NCBI RefSeq assembly: GCF_032921865.1 | Contig: NZ_CP136684.1 | Span: forward strand, 2,825,001-2,889,000 | From: Thalassospira lucentensis | GTDB lineage: Bacteria > Pseudomonadota > Alphaproteobacteria > Rhodospirillales > Thalassospiraceae | Direction: 5' to 3' | DNA: 64,000 bases | In this document: piece after piece, positions 15,716 through 25,111 of the stretch | Numbering within the stretch: the stretch's first letter is position 1 | Layout of the letters: the number at the start of each line of letters is the position of its first letter | Position numbers and translations under genes: made by a program | The notes under the pieces: model-generated | Seen by the model: only the letters and a program-made list of their open reading frames with translations | What the model was told of the DNA's origin: nothing | The model's database searches: none

Positions 15716-17173
15716 CTAGAACGGATAGTGGCGTTTGCCGCTTTGGATCGTGATCCAGCGCATTTCGGTGAATTCATCAATTGATGCCTGCGATCCGAAG
15801 CGGCCATAGCCGCTGGCTTTCACCCCGCCAAACGGCATCTGGGCTTCGTCCTGTACGGTCGGGCTGTTGATGTGGCAGATGCCGCTTTCGATCCGTTTGG
15901 CGACTTCCATCGCGCGCGGGATGTTGGTGGAAAAGACGGCAGATGACAGTCCATATTCGCTGTCATTGGCGATGCGGACAGCTTCGTCTTCGTTACCCGC
16001 ACGGATGACGACACAGACCGGGCCAAAGCTTTCCTCGGCATAAATCCGCATCGCGGGGGTGACGTGATCCAGCAGGGTCGCATCCATCAGAACGCCATCG
16101 CGCGCCTTGCCGGAACCTGCGACCAGTTTTGCCCCCTTGGAGACGGCATCCTCAACCAGTTCTTCGATCCGGTTGACGGCTTCGGCATTCACGACACCGC
16201 CCAGAATATGTTCGGCCTTTGCCGGGTCACCAGCGGTCAGCGTTTTGGCCTTGGCGGCAAGTTTGGCGACGAAATCATCGGCAACCGCATTGTCAACGAT
16301 CAGGCGCTCCGTCGACATGCAAATTTGGCCCTGATTCATATAGGCCCCGAATGCCGCGCCATTAACCGCCTCGTCAATATCGGCATCGTCCAGCACAAGG
16401 AAGGGTGCCTTGCCACCCAGTTCAAGCAGAACCGGTTTAAGATGTTCGGCCCCCAGTTTGGCGATGATGCGGCCAACGCGGGTTGAGCCGGTAAAGTTGA
16501 TACGGCGCACTGCCGGATGGGCGATCAGGGTTTCGACGATTTCCGGGGCGTCTTCGGGGGCGTTGGTCACGACATTGATGACACCGGCCGGGGCGCCTGC
16601 CTCGACCAGACATTCGCCAATCAGGCGATGCAGGGCGGGGCACAGTTCGGACGCCTTCAGCACCACGGTGTTGCCACAGGCAAGCGGCATGGCAATCGCG
16701 CGTGTGCCAAGGATGACCGGCGCATTCCATGGCGCAATGCCCAGAACCACGCCAACCGGCTGACGAATGCCCATGGCCATCAGGCCAGGCGTATCGGACG
16801 GGATCAGGTCGCCCTGAATCTGCGTTGTCATCGCACCGGCTTCGCGCAGCATATTGGCGGCCAGATGGGCGTTGAAGCCACCCCACATGCGCGTACTGCC
16901 GGTTTCTTCAAGTACGAGGCGACCAAAATCATCGCCTTTGGATTCCATGATGTCGGCGGCCTTCAGCAGGATTTTGCGCCGAGCGCCTGGACCCATTTTT
17001 GACCATTCCGGGAAGGCGGCGGCGGCGGCATCGGCGGCCTTGCGCGCATCGGCGGGGCTTGCTGCAGCGGCGATGGTTGCGACCTCGCCAGTGACCGGGT
17101 TCTTGCGTTCGAATGTCCGGTTGTTGGCGGCATTCACGGCTTCGTTGTCGATCAATAGTTTGGCATCGTTCAC
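15716..17173 (-). CDS. Aldehyde dehydrogenase, salicylaldehyde/vanillin-type
   Basis: A 485-residue NAD(P)-dependent aldehyde dehydrogenase. It has the catalytic-glutamate motif LLELGGKAPFLVL, the cysteine motif QGQICMSTERL, the cofactor loop FTGSTRVGR, and a C-terminal PFGGVKASGYGRFG. The GTG start at 17173 is preferred over the longer frame (to 17221) because an AGGAGA ribosome site lies just upstream and the product begins VNDAKLLIDN, typical of salicylaldehyde, vanillin or benzaldehyde dehydrogenases. It would oxidise an aromatic or related aldehyde to the acid. The divergent AraC gene is the likely regulator. Confidence 0.85.
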   Translation of the reverse strand: MNDAKLLIDNEAVNAANNRTFERKNPVTGEVATIAAAASPADARKAADAAAAAFPEWSKMGPGARRKILLKAADIMESKGDDFGRLVLEETGSTRMWGGFNAHLAANMLREAGAMTTQIQGDLIPSDTPGLMAMGIRQPVGVVLGIAPWNAPVILGTRAIAMPLACGNTVVLKASELCPALHRLIGECLVEAGAPAGVINVVTNAPEDAPEIVETLIAHPAVRRINFTGSTRVGRIIAKLGAEHLKPVLLELGGKAPFLVLDDADIDEAVNGAAFGAYMNQGQICMSTERLIVDNAVADDFVAKLAAKAKTLTAGDPAKAEHILGGVVNAEAVNRIEELVEDAVSKGAKLVAGSGKARDGVLMDATLLDHVTPAMRIYAEESFGPVCVVIRAGNEDEAVRIANDSEYGLSSAVFSTNIPRAMEVAKRIESGICHINSPTVQDEAQMPFGGVKASGYGRFGSQASIDEFTEMRWITIQSGKRHYPF

Positions 17174-17324
17174 GACGTTTCTCCTGACTTCTTTATGTTC
17201 TGCTGTGCGGTGATAACGCATGACATTGTATCACCCAAGGGCTGCAAGAGCCTTTGGTACAGCGTTCCCGGTTTTCCCGCTTTGGCGTCGTATTCAGGAA
17301 GATAGATACAAAAAATCTTTCATC

Positions 17325-17343
17325 TACTTTGATGTTCAAAGTA
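17325..17343. promoter_or_regulatory. Candidate operator in the ALDH/AraC gap
   Basis: Perfect inverted repeat TACTTTGA-TGT-TCAAAGTA (8-bp arms, 3-bp centre), about 150 bp upstream of the ALDH start and 215 bp upstream of the AraC start. AraC proteins more often bind direct repeats, so the binder could be another regulator. Confidence 0.5.
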
Positions 17344-17487
17344 AATCCTCGACGTATCCTCCTGCCCGTTTCTTCGCGCGTGTGAAATAACGGGAACGCA
17401 TTATTCGATATGTCTTGTTATTTTTGACGGTTCCTGAACCGCGATATTAGTAGGCGCTGGAACGCTTCCAATGTAAAGACAGTCAAA

Positions 17488-17517
17488 TTGACATTTTAAG
17501 ACGAAAAATTGTATTAT
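17488..17517 (+). promoter_or_regulatory. Promoter of the AraC-family gene
   Basis: -35 TTGACA at 17488-17493, an 18-base spacer, and -10 TATTAT at 17512-17517, about 41 bp before the start codon. Confidence 0.6.
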
Positions 17518-17558
17518 TTTACATATAACCATTTGGAATATTTCAGGATCAAAAAGGC

Positions 17559-18533
17559 ATGGTTTCACCGGAAGGGGCAGAAGATCATCGCGCCACGCCA
17601 ATCGGCGTGCGGTCGTTTGACGATCCGATTCCGGTGACAACCCAGGCACTGATGGACCGGTTTGATCATGGGTTATCCGCGCAGGACTGGGTGATGAATG
17701 ACCCCGCGCGGCGGGATCGGTGTTATGCGGTTTTGATTTTGTCGGGGCGGGCGCGCATTCGGTTGCGTCAGGGTATGATTGATTGCCGTGCGCCGGCACT
17801 TGTGTGGTTGCCGCTGGGCGAAACGCAGGCGATTTCGGTTTCGGCCGGGGCGGATGGCTATCTGCTGTCGGTGACTGATGATCTGGTGGCGCGCCATTGC
17901 GGGGGCGGTTCAATCGGCACATCCATGCTGCCCTTGGTCGGCGCGGGGCTGCCGTTACGGTTTGCGGCCGATACGGTTCATAACGTCACCCCGGCCGAGG
18001 GCAGTAACAATCTGGCGTTACTGGCGCGCAGTTTTGATGCGATCCGGGCGGAGCTTATGCAGAACGCGTTTGGGGCGGGGATGGTGGTCGGGGCGCATCT
18101 TCAGATCATCCTGACCATGGTTCTGCGTCTGGCCGAGGGGGTGATGGAACAGCGTGACAAACATCGCCCCGGTTCGATTACGTTTCAGCGGTTTTTGCAG
18201 GCGCTTGAACTGCATTTTCGCGAACACTGGAACATTGCCGATTACGCCACGGCTCTTGGTGTCAGTGAAAGGCGGTTGGGGTCGGCGGTGATGCGGGCGA
18301 CGGGCAAGCCGCCCCTGACACTTGTGCATGAGCGGATTATCCGCGAAGCCTGCATGCGGCTGGAACAAAGCCCGCTTGCGGTGGCGCAGATTGCCTATGG
18401 ACTTGGTTTTCGCGATCCGGCCTATTTCAGCCGGTTTTTCAAACGTTACATGGGCGAGGCACCCGGCGCCTACCGCCGCCTGCGTCGGGCCGAGGAACGG
18501 GCGCGCGACCATACCTTTGCCGCGTGGCCATAA
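17559..18533 (+). CDS. AraC-family transcriptional regulator
   Basis: A 324-residue regulator. The N-terminal ~200 residues form a sensor region with cupin-like beta pattern (RDRCYAVLILSGRARIRL, APALVWLPLGETQAISV). The C-terminal ~100 residues carry the double helix-turn-helix: WNIADYATALGVSERRLG and VAQIAYGLGFRDPAYFSRFFKRYMGEAPGAYR. It is divergent from the aldehyde dehydrogenase, so it probably activates that gene in response to an aromatic or aldehyde compound. This follows from position only. Confidence 0.87.
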   Translation: MVSPEGAEDHRATPIGVRSFDDPIPVTTQALMDRFDHGLSAQDWVMNDPARRDRCYAVLILSGRARIRLRQGMIDCRAPALVWLPLGETQAISVSAGADGYLLSVTDDLVARHCGGGSIGTSMLPLVGAGLPLRFAADTVHNVTPAEGSNNLALLARSFDAIRAELMQNAFGAGMVVGAHLQIILTMVLRLAEGVMEQRDKHRPGSITFQRFLQALELHFREHWNIADYATALGVSERRLGSAVMRATGKPPLTLVHERIIREACMRLEQSPLAVAQIAYGLGFRDPAYFSRFFKRYMGEAPGAYRRLRRAEERARDHTFAAWP

Positions 18534-18679
18534 AGGCGCGGAAAGCCAAATGTCGCAGAATTGTCGCAAGGCTTCACAGTTTTTTGATGCTGCTTCGCAA
18601 ACCAATTGCCATTTTTTGATCTTATTTGTCGGATCACATCGTAACATTAGTGAAATATGACATCTGACAGGATTGATTG

Positions 18680-19504
18680 GTGAGAAAAGGCAGAAATTTT
18701 ATTCTGGGCCTGCTTGCAATGCTTGTGCTGCCGTTCGGCATCAGCCTTGCGCAGGACCCGCCCGCCGAAAAGGCGGAAAAGCGCCAGACATGGCGTAATG
18801 CGCCGCGACATTCATCGGGTGTAGCTCCTGATCCGGCGGCAAATGCCGATATTGCGATTGTGCAGGTGATGGCAGCCCATACCTATGGCTGGCGCGGTTA
18901 TTTCGCGGTTCATCCGTGGATCATCTATAAACGCGCCGGTGAAACCAGCTATACGCGGTATGACGTGGTTGGCTGGGGCGGTGGCAATGTGGTGCGCAAG
19001 AATTATGCCTTGCCCGATGGCTTGTGGTTCGGGTCTGAACCGCAAATTCTTGCAGATCATCGCGGCGAGGGTGTGGATGACCTGATTGATCAGATCGAAG
19101 CCGCGATTGAAACATATCCCTATCCGGATCAGTATCGCAGCTATCCGGGGCCGAACAGCAATACCTTTGTCGCCCATATCGGGCGCAAGGTGCCCGACCT
19201 TGATCTTGATATGCCGGCCAATGCAATCGGCAAGGATTTCCGTGCGATCACCGATCCGGTCGGTTTATCGCCCAGCGGGCAGGGCGTGCAGGCCAATCTG
19301 TTGGGGTTGTTTGGTTTTTCCATCGGTCTTGAAGAAGGGATCGAGTTGAACCTGCTGGGGCTTAATATTGGCATCGATTTCAATCGTCCGGCCTTGCGCC
19401 TGCCGTCTGTCGGGCGGTTGGGCATGGATAATGTCGCCCCGGTCGGCGATGTCGAGCCGGTGGAAGCGGCAGATGCAGGGGATGCTGGAGTACCGGCGTA
19501 TTGA
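18680..19504 (+). CDS. DUF3750-family exported protein
   Basis: A protein of about 274 residues with an N-terminal hydrophobic segment (FILGLLAMLVLPFGISLA), read as signal peptide or anchor. The body carries the DUF3750 pattern: TYGWRGYFAVHPWIIYK, SYTRYDVVGWGGGNVVRK, YPGPNSNTFVAHIGR and GIELNLLGLNIGIDF. The family function is unknown. The GWRGxFAVHxW/PGPNSNTF motifs resemble those of lipid- or protease-like envelope enzymes, but I would not assign one. GTG at 18680 has ACAGGA seven bases upstream, and a TTG at 18677 is also possible. It is followed by a terminator shared with the convergent oxidoreductase. Confidence 0.82.
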   Translation: MRKGRNFILGLLAMLVLPFGISLAQDPPAEKAEKRQTWRNAPRHSSGVAPDPAANADIAIVQVMAAHTYGWRGYFAVHPWIIYKRAGETSYTRYDVVGWGGGNVVRKNYALPDGLWFGSEPQILADHRGEGVDDLIDQIEAAIETYPYPDQYRSYPGPNSNTFVAHIGRKVPDLDLDMPANAIGKDFRAITDPVGLSPSGQGVQANLLGLFGFSIGLEEGIELNLLGLNIGIDFNRPALRLPSVGRLGMDNVAPVGDVEPVEAADAGDAGVPAY

Positions 19505-19522
19505 TTTCATCACCCCAACGAT

Positions 19523-19555
19523 AAAGCCCCGCACATTTTGATGTGGCGGGGCTTT
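19523..19555. terminator. Terminator hairpin between DUF3750 and oxidoreductase genes
   Basis: Stem AAAGCCCCGC ... GCGGGGCTTT with an extra ACAT/ATGT pairing and one bulged G, followed by TGTTCTTT. It can serve both converging transcripts. Confidence 0.75.
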
Positions 19556-19579
19556 GTTCTTTCGGGCTTCTTTGGCGAG

Positions 19580-20593
19580 TCAGTCAGCCAGCTTTACCAA
19601 CATCTTGCCTGTATTTTGGCCCTTGAACAGATCGATAAAGGCTTTGGCGGCATTTTCCAGTCCCATGAGTACGGTTTCGCGGCTTTTGAGTTGCCCGCTT
19701 CGCACCAAATCGGCCCCTTCGCGGACGAAATCGGGGTAACTGCCCCAATGGTCGCTAACGATGAAGCCTTCCATCTTTGCGCGTTGTGTCGTCAGTCTGA
19801 ACAGGTTGCGTGGCCCGGGTTGCGGGGATTTGTCATTGTAATGCGAAATCATGCCGCATACGGCAATCCGCCCGCCAGTATTGATATGATCAAGGGCGGC
19901 CTCAAGATGCGCGCCGCCGACATTTTCATAATAAACATCGATGCCCTGCGGGGCGACTTCGCCAAGGCTTCCTGAAAGGTCGTCGGTATCGCGGTAATTT
20001 ATTACCGCATCAACCTTCAATTCAGTGCGCAGCCATTTTGCCTTGTCCCTATCACCGGTCGATCCGATAACCCGGCATCCCTTGGCTTTTGCCAGTTGGC
20101 AAACCGCAGAGCCGACAGCCCCGGCGGCGGCAGAAACAAAGACGGTATCATCTGTCTTGCAATTGGCAATCCGGTTTAACCCGACCCAGGCCGTCATGCC
20201 GGGCATCCCCAGCACGCTTAAAAATTTTTCCGGGGCGATGTCGGGCATATCGGGAATGGGGTGCAGATAGTCAGCTTCAAGCAGCGCATGGCTGCGCCAG
20301 CCAGTCATGGAGGTAACAAGCGATCCTTCGGCAAAGCGTGGATCGCGGCTTTCGATGACCCGGCCAATCGCGTGGCCTTCAAGCGGGGCATTCAGTTCGA
20401 ACGGCGGGATATAGCTTTTGCGTCGGGTCATGCGACCGCGCATATAGGGATCGACCGACATCCAGATATTTTCAATCAGCACTTCGCCGATTGCGGGCCT
20501 CGGCAACACGCTATCCCTTACGGTGAAGTCGTCTCTGGTGGGAACACCATCCGGGTAATGTAAAAGGTGGACTTCCTTTGCTGCAATGCTCAT
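19580..20593 (-). CDS. NADP-dependent oxidoreductase (MDR, leukotriene B4 dehydrogenase-like)
   Basis: A 337-residue zinc-free medium-chain reductase that reduces activated alkenes or quinone-like compounds with NADPH. The N-terminal GroES-like domain has ENIWMSVDPYMRGRM and LEGHAIGRVIES. The Rossmann region has FVSAAAGAVGSAVCQLAKAKG, and IDVYYENVGGAHLEAAL follows. These are the hallmarks of the YfmJ/CurA/PTGR group. The frame opens at 20803, but the ATG at 20593 has an AAGGAGG ribosome site and matches the family N-terminus. It is downstream of tspO on the same strand, with a 95-bp gap. Confidence 0.88.
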   Translation of the reverse strand: MSIAAKEVHLLHYPDGVPTRDDFTVRDSVLPRPAIGEVLIENIWMSVDPYMRGRMTRRKSYIPPFELNAPLEGHAIGRVIESRDPRFAEGSLVTSMTGWRSHALLEADYLHPIPDMPDIAPEKFLSVLGMPGMTAWVGLNRIANCKTDDTVFVSAAAGAVGSAVCQLAKAKGCRVIGSTGDRDKAKWLRTELKVDAVINYRDTDDLSGSLGEVAPQGIDVYYENVGGAHLEAALDHINTGGRIAVCGMISHYNDKSPQPGPRNLFRLTTQRAKMEGFIVSDHWGSYPDFVREGADLVRSGQLKSRETVLMGLENAAKAFIDLFKGQNTGKMLVKLAD

Positions 20594-20688
20594 CGGGGCC
20601 TCCTTGGTCGGTTCAACGCACGCTAGGATGTGCCCGACGTAGGAGCCTGATCGCCATTCCGCAATGGTGGATTTCCGGCGAACTTCAA

Positions 20689-21198
20689 TTAAGGGTTCAG
20701 GAAATAAATCGCCCCGTTCAGCAGGGTGGCGAAACCAACCCACAATGCATAGGGCACCAAAAGCATTCCCGCCAATTGATCGATCCGCCAGAACATTGCG
20801 CAATTGATGATGATCAGGATCAGCAACGGCACAATATCAATCAGCCCCAGAAGCGGCGATTGCGCCCCGAAAAACAGAAATGACCACAGAAGGTTCAGGG
20901 TGAGTTGTGCGGCATATACCGCGAACGGCCCCTTTGCCCCGTCAATCCCGCGCTTTAGCCAGACGCGCCAGCCGCTAAATGCGATCAGGAAATAAATCAG
21001 GCTCCATGCCGGTCCGAACAGCCAGTTGGGCGGATTGAAGAACGGTTTTTGCAATGTCGGGTACCAGTCATTGACACTGGTCGCCGTTACCGCACCGCCT
21101 GCAGCCGAGATGATCAGACACAGCACCATGAACGCAATCAGCGCAAAAACGCGCGTGCGGTGATTGGGCCGGAAGACGGTTTCGGTGCTGTTGATCAT
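20689..21198 (-). CDS. tspO: TspO/MBR tryptophan-rich sensory protein
   Basis: A 169-residue five-helix membrane protein. Its signature residues are WYPTLQKPFFNPPNWLFGPAW, LIYFLIAFSGWRVW and AAQLTLNLLWSFLFFG, the last with the expected Trp and Asn. TspO proteins bind porphyrins and cholesterol-like molecules and have been linked to oxidative stress and, in alphaproteobacteria, to control of pigment genes. No photosynthesis genes are in this window. It starts at an ATG 75 bp after the stop of the VOC gene on the same strand. Confidence 0.9.
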   Translation of the reverse strand: MINSTETVFRPNHRTRVFALIAFMVLCLIISAAGGAVTATSVNDWYPTLQKPFFNPPNWLFGPAWSLIYFLIAFSGWRVWLKRGIDGAKGPFAVYAAQLTLNLLWSFLFFGAQSPLLGLIDIVPLLILIIINCAMFWRIDQLAGMLLVPYALWVGFATLLNGAIYFLNP

Positions 21199-21273
21199 CT
21201 GATGCCCCTGATTGCCAATTGACTTCCAATAGATTGGTGAAAAACGATTTTTCGCAAGGGGCGCAGTTTTGGA

Positions 21274-21708
21274 TCAGCCAAAGGGATCATATGTCCCGAA
21301 GCTCCAGATATGGCCTTCGGGGTCACGTGCGGAATAAACCTTGCCGCCGTAATCCTGTTCTTCAAGTGGCATGACGATTTCGGTGCTGGCGGCAACGGCG
21401 TGGGCATAGTGAAGGTCGGCATCGGGGACGATGATATAGATGCTTTGGGTTACCCCGCCAATATCATTGGGGCGGCGGGTCAGTTTGCCGTAAGTGCTGT
21501 CGCGGGCCTGACCCAGCATGATCATACCATTGCCCAGAACCAGTTCGGCATGTTCGACAATGCCGTCCTCGTTTTGATAGATCGCGTGTTTTTCAAAGCC
21601 GAAAGCGCGGCACAGAAATTCTATCGCGGCTTTGGCGTCGTCATAATGCAGGGCGGGAATAATATTCCCGTGGGTTTTGGATGCTTTTGCAGTATTCGGG
21701 TCGGTCAT
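21274..21708 (-). CDS. VOC-superfamily (glyoxalase/PhnB-like) protein
   Basis: A 144-residue vicinal-oxygen-chelate protein of the PhnB-like type: IPALHYDDAKAAIEFLCRAFGF at the start, HAELVLGNGMIMLGQ in the middle, and YSARDPEGHIWSFGTYDP at the end. Metal ligands are suggested by the His and Glu positions, but substrate and activity cannot be set. Start ATG at 21708 has a GGAGC ribosome site. The longer frame to 21750 would add 14 residues. Confidence 0.85.
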   Translation of the reverse strand: MTDPNTAKASKTHGNIIPALHYDDAKAAIEFLCRAFGFEKHAIYQNEDGIVEHAELVLGNGMIMLGQARDSTYGKLTRRPNDIGGVTQSIYIIVPDADLHYAHAVAASTEIVMPLEEQDYGGKVYSARDPEGHIWSFGTYDPFG

Positions 21709-21825
21709 GACAATGGCTCCGTTTCCATCGGTGCGTTCAACCCTGTCCATTTATGATTATGCCATATAACCCGCGACAAATTAAGTTGCTTAAGTGACTA
21801 AAATCACAGCCGAAGCATGTGTAAA

Positions 21826-21844
21826 TATAATATTCAATATTATA
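21826..21844. promoter_or_regulatory. AT-rich palindrome in the VOC/chemoreceptor gap
   Basis: Perfect inverted repeat TATAATATT-C-AATATTATA in the 257-base divergent gap. It contains a TATAAT that could serve as -10 box. Low complexity weakens the case for a protein-binding site. Confidence 0.35.
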
Positions 21845-21965
21845 ATCTGACTATTCCCGAGCCTGCTTTGATTCAACTCATGGTCGAGGCGAGGGCAAGG
21901 GGTTCCTTGAAAAGAATAAAACGTTGCCAACATGTCGGGTGATGACCCGACACTGGTATATGGGG

Positions 21966-23663
21966 ATGGAAATGTTCAATCTGAATTCAATGAAGATCGG
22001 CACGCGAATGCTGATCATCGTCGCGGGGGCAATTCTTGCTGCCCTGCTGGTTGGGGCATTCGGTCTGACCGAATTGCGCAGCAACATGCTTGAGGATCGC
22101 AAGGCCAAGACACAGAACCTGGTTGAATCGACAATCAGCCTGATTGGGCATTTCCATGCGATGGAACAGTCCGGCGAACTGACAACCGAACAGGCCCAGA
22201 ATGCGGCCAAGGCAGCGGTGGCGGCCCTTCGGTATGATGAAACCAACTATTTCTTCGTGTTTGATTATACACCGGTTGTTCTTATTCATGACATCAAGAA
22301 GGATCTTGTTGGCAAGAATCTGAGTGATGCGGTTGATGGATCGGGTAAACACCATTATCGCGAATTCGCCCGTGTCGCCAAAGAAGAGGGGCAGGGCTTT
22401 GTCGATTACACCTATCAGGTACCGAATTCTGACCAGCTTCGCCCGAAGCTTTCCTTCGTCAAGGCTTTCAAGCCGTGGGGCTGGGTTGTTGCCACCGGGA
22501 TTTATATTGATGATGTGAACGCGGTCTTCATGCAGAGCATGCTGGTCATGGGACTGGTTGCACTGGCGGTTCTGTGCGCAGTTGTTGGCGTGTCGTTGAT
22601 GATCAGCCGCGGGATTACCCGCCCGCTTTATGCGATTTCGGAAAACATGCTGCGTCTGTCGCAGGGCGATCACAAGATCGACGTCAAATATACCGATCAG
22701 AAAAGCGAGATCGGCGATCTGGCCCGCGCAATGGATATCTTCAAATCGAAAACAATCGAAATGGAAGAAATGCGCGAAGCGCGTGAAGAGCAGGAGCGTG
22801 TTGCCGAGGAAGAAAAACGCGCCGCACTTCGCAAAATGGCCGACAGTTTCGAGGCCAGCGTCGGGCAGGTGGTTGCACAGGTTATTCAGGCATCGGGTAA
22901 CATGCAGCATTCCGCCAATGCGATGACCGATACCTCTAAACAGGTCGGACAGCGTTCGACCATTGTTTCCGCGGCTTCGCAGGAAATGTCGAGCAACGTA
23001 GAAACCGTTGCATCGGCAGCCGAGGAATTGAGTGCCTCGATTGCGGAAATCAGCAATCAGGTAGCGCAATCATCCAGCATTGCCAATGGGGCGGTTCGGA
23101 CATCCGAGGACACCCACCAGAAGATCGAACTTCTGGCCGAGGCGGCAAACCAGATTGGCGAGGTCGTTTCGCTGATTACCGACATTGCCGAACAGACCAA
23201 CCTTCTGGCACTTAACGCGACCATCGAGGCGGCGCGGGCCGGTGACGCCGGCAAAGGCTTTGCCGTGGTGGCCAACGAGGTCAAGAACCTTGCCAACCAG
23301 ACCGCCCGTGCGACTGAGGATATCCGATCCCAGGTCGGTGATATTCAGGTTGCGACATCCAACGCGGTAACGGCCATTGCCGAGATTGCCGAAACCATCC
23401 GCCGTCTTGACGGTGCGACAACCACGATTGCAGCAGCCGTTGAAGAACAGGGTGCTGCAACCCAGGAAATCGCACGCAATGTCGAACAGGCCGCACATGG
23501 CACCCGTGATGTTTCGGAAAACATCACGGGTGTTTCGTCGGCCGCCGATGATGCCGAAAAACTTTCGAACGAGGTGCTTGGCCTTGCCGAAGGTCTTGGG
23601 CGTCAGGCGGCGGTTCTGAACGATGCCGTCGAAGCCTTCCTGGCCGAGGTTCGCAGCGCCTAA
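21966..23663 (+). CDS. Methyl-accepting chemotaxis protein with sCache sensor
   Basis: A membrane chemoreceptor of about 565 residues. Order: transmembrane segment ([19 protein letters not shown]); a periplasmic single-Cache domain ([31 protein letters not shown]-type end); a second transmembrane segment ([20 protein letters not shown]); HAMP ([19 protein letters not shown]); coiled coil; and the conserved signalling tip with [35 protein letters not shown]-type sequence. It binds a small ligand in the periplasm and controls CheA. Starts at 21924, 21966 and 21972 are possible. I prefer 21966, after GGTATATGGGG. A terminator follows directly. Confidence 0.9.
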   Translation: MEMFNLNSMKIGTRMLIIVAGAILAALLVGAFGLTELRSNMLEDRKAKTQNLVESTISLIGHFHAMEQSGELTTEQAQNAAKAAVAALRYDETNYFFVFDYTPVVLIHDIKKDLVGKNLSDAVDGSGKHHYREFARVAKEEGQGFVDYTYQVPNSDQLRPKLSFVKAFKPWGWVVATGIYIDDVNAVFMQSMLVMGLVALAVLCAVVGVSLMISRGITRPLYAISENMLRLSQGDHKIDVKYTDQKSEIGDLARAMDIFKSKTIEMEEMREAREEQERVAEEEKRAALRKMADSFEASVGQVVAQVIQASGNMQHSANAMTDTSKQVGQRSTIVSAASQEMSSNVETVASAAEELSASIAEISNQVAQSSSIANGAVRTSEDTHQKIELLAEAANQIGEVVSLITDIAEQTNLLALNATIEAARAGDAGKGFAVVANEVKNLANQTARATEDIRSQVGDIQVATSNAVTAIAEIAETIRRLDGATTTIAAAVEEQGAATQEIARNVEQAAHGTRDVSENITGVSSAADDAEKLSNEVLGLAEGLGRQAAVLNDAVEAFLAEVRSA

Positions 23664-23688
23664 GTTGCGGGTTCGCAAAATCATTGAC

Positions 23689-23723
23689 GCCGCCAGCCTT
23701 GCTAAAAGGCTGGCGGCTTTTTT
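23689..23723 (+). terminator. Intrinsic terminator of the chemoreceptor gene
   Basis: A 12-bp perfect stem GCCGCCAGCCTT/AAGGCTGGCGGC with a short loop, followed by six T. It ends at the stop of the convergent CobW gene. Confidence 0.9.
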
Positions 23724-24948
23724 ATGCCGCGGCTTTGCGGCCCCAGACCGGGAACGGATCGGGCAGGGATTTATAGCGGGCGGGTTCGAATTTTCCGGCG
23801 TTAAGCGCCTCGTCCTCGTCTATCAGGCAGTCCGCAAGGCGGGCGCGCAGGGCGGCTTCGTTCATCTGATCTGCAAGACCGATAAAGACGATTTCCTGCC
23901 GACGGTCGCCAAAGGTCGGGTCCCAGTTTGATAAAACTTTATCGCGCCAGTCATTGTTGTCGGGCCAGCGATCACGCGGTACGGCGCACCACCATGTGCC
24001 AAGGGCCTCGTGCTTTACCGCAGCCCCGGCCTGACTGATTTCGCCAACCCAGTTCGGGCGGGTGGCGATCCAGAAATGCCCCTTGGCGCGCACGATGCCC
24101 GGCCATTCGGAATGGATGAAATCGTAAAATCGTTTGGGATGAAACGGCAAGGGGGTGCGGAAGGTAAAGCTTTTGATGCCGTACTCTTCGGTTTCGGGCA
24201 CATGGTCAGCAAAGCCATATAATTCCTTGGCCCAAAGCGGGTGATCCTGTGCACGGTCGAAATCAAACAGGCCGGTATTCAGGATTTCACGCGGATCAAC
24301 TTGGCCATGATCCGTTTCGATGATTTTGGCATCGGCATTGAGCGCGCGAATGATGCCAAGAACGATTTTGTGTTCATCCGCACCAATCAGATCAAGCTTG
24401 TTGAGCACAATCACATCGGCAAATTCGATCTGATCGACCAGAAGATCGACGATGCTGCGGTCATCTTCCTTGCCAAGGCTTTCACCGCGGTCATTAAGGA
24501 AATCGGTGCTGCTGTAATCGGCGATCATGCGGGCGGCATCAACCACTGTAACCATCGTGTCCAGTTGCGCGATATCGCCCAGCGACTGGCCGTTTTCATC
24601 GCGGAAATCGAATGTTGCGGCAACCGGCAAGGGTTCGGATATGCCGGTTGATTCGATCAGCAGATAGTCAAACCGGCCTTCTTCGGCCAGACGGCGGACT
24701 TCGATCAAAAGATCGTCACGCAGCGTGCAGCAGATACAGCCATTGGTCATTTCGACCAGCTTTTCATCCATGGCCGAAAGTGCCGCCCCGCCATCACGGA
24801 TCAGGTCGGCGTCGATATTGACCTCGCTCATATCATTGACGATTACGGCGACTTTCAGTCCGGCGCGATTGTTCAGCACATGATTAAGCAGGGTGGTTTT
24901 GCCCGCACCAAGAAACCCGGACAGAACCGTAACGGGAAGGCGTTGCAT
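23722..24948 (-). CDS. CobW/COG0523-family GTPase, zinc-linked
   Basis: A 408-residue G3E GTPase and candidate zinc metallochaperone. Walker A is [13 protein letters not shown] (about 11-23), the metal motif is [12 protein letters not shown] (CxCC), Walker B-like is [12 protein letters not shown], and the guanine motif is [10 protein letters not shown]-terminal CobW_C domain includes [15 protein letters not shown] perfect 18-bp Zur-box-like palindrome 17 bp upstream of the start suggests zinc-starvation induction, as for ZigA/YeiR/ZagA relatives. COG0523 proteins move Zn to client enzymes such as methionine aminopeptidase. The client here is not visible. Confidence 0.88.
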   Translation of the reverse strand: MQRLPVTVLSGFLGAGKTTLLNHVLNNRAGLKVAVIVNDMSEVNIDADLIRDGGAALSAMDEKLVEMTNGCICCTLRDDLLIEVRRLAEEGRFDYLLIESTGISEPLPVAATFDFRDENGQSLGDIAQLDTMVTVVDAARMIADYSSTDFLNDRGESLGKEDDRSIVDLLVDQIEFADVIVLNKLDLIGADEHKIVLGIIRALNADAKIIETDHGQVDPREILNTGLFDFDRAQDHPLWAKELYGFADHVPETEEYGIKSFTFRTPLPFHPKRFYDFIHSEWPGIVRAKGHFWIATRPNWVGEISQAGAAVKHEALGTWWCAVPRDRWPDNNDWRDKVLSNWDPTFGDRRQEIVFIGLADQMNEAALRARLADCLIDEDEALNAGKFEPARYKSLPDPFPVWGRKAAA

Positions 24949-24965
24949 GGCGGTTCCTTTTGAAT

Positions 24966-24983
24966 GTTATGTTATAACATAAC
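24966..24983. promoter_or_regulatory. Zur-box-like palindrome upstream of the CobW gene
   Basis: Perfect 18-bp palindrome GTTATGTTATAACATAAC, 17 bp upstream of the start codon. Its TGTTATANNATAACA-like core matches known proteobacterial Zur operators. Zur with zinc would repress the gene. This is the best-supported operator in the window. Confidence 0.75.
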
Positions 24984-25111
24984 GTTTATCGGGTTTTGAG
25001 ATATGAGGCAATAATGAAAATGCTCAGGTCGGATCAATGCTGAATCAACGCCGTGACGATGTCATCGCCATGCCGATGCATGAGGGACGGGCATGGCGAC
25101 AAGGACAAGGA

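Larger units (their letters stand above)
17174..17558. other. Divergent regulatory gap between ALDH and AraC genes
   Basis: This 385-base gap holds no ORF I can support. It contains a perfect inverted repeat at 17325-17343 and a good plus-strand promoter at 17488-17517, and is AT-rich in its right half. These fit divergent control of the aldehyde dehydrogenase and the AraC gene. Confidence 0.55.
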
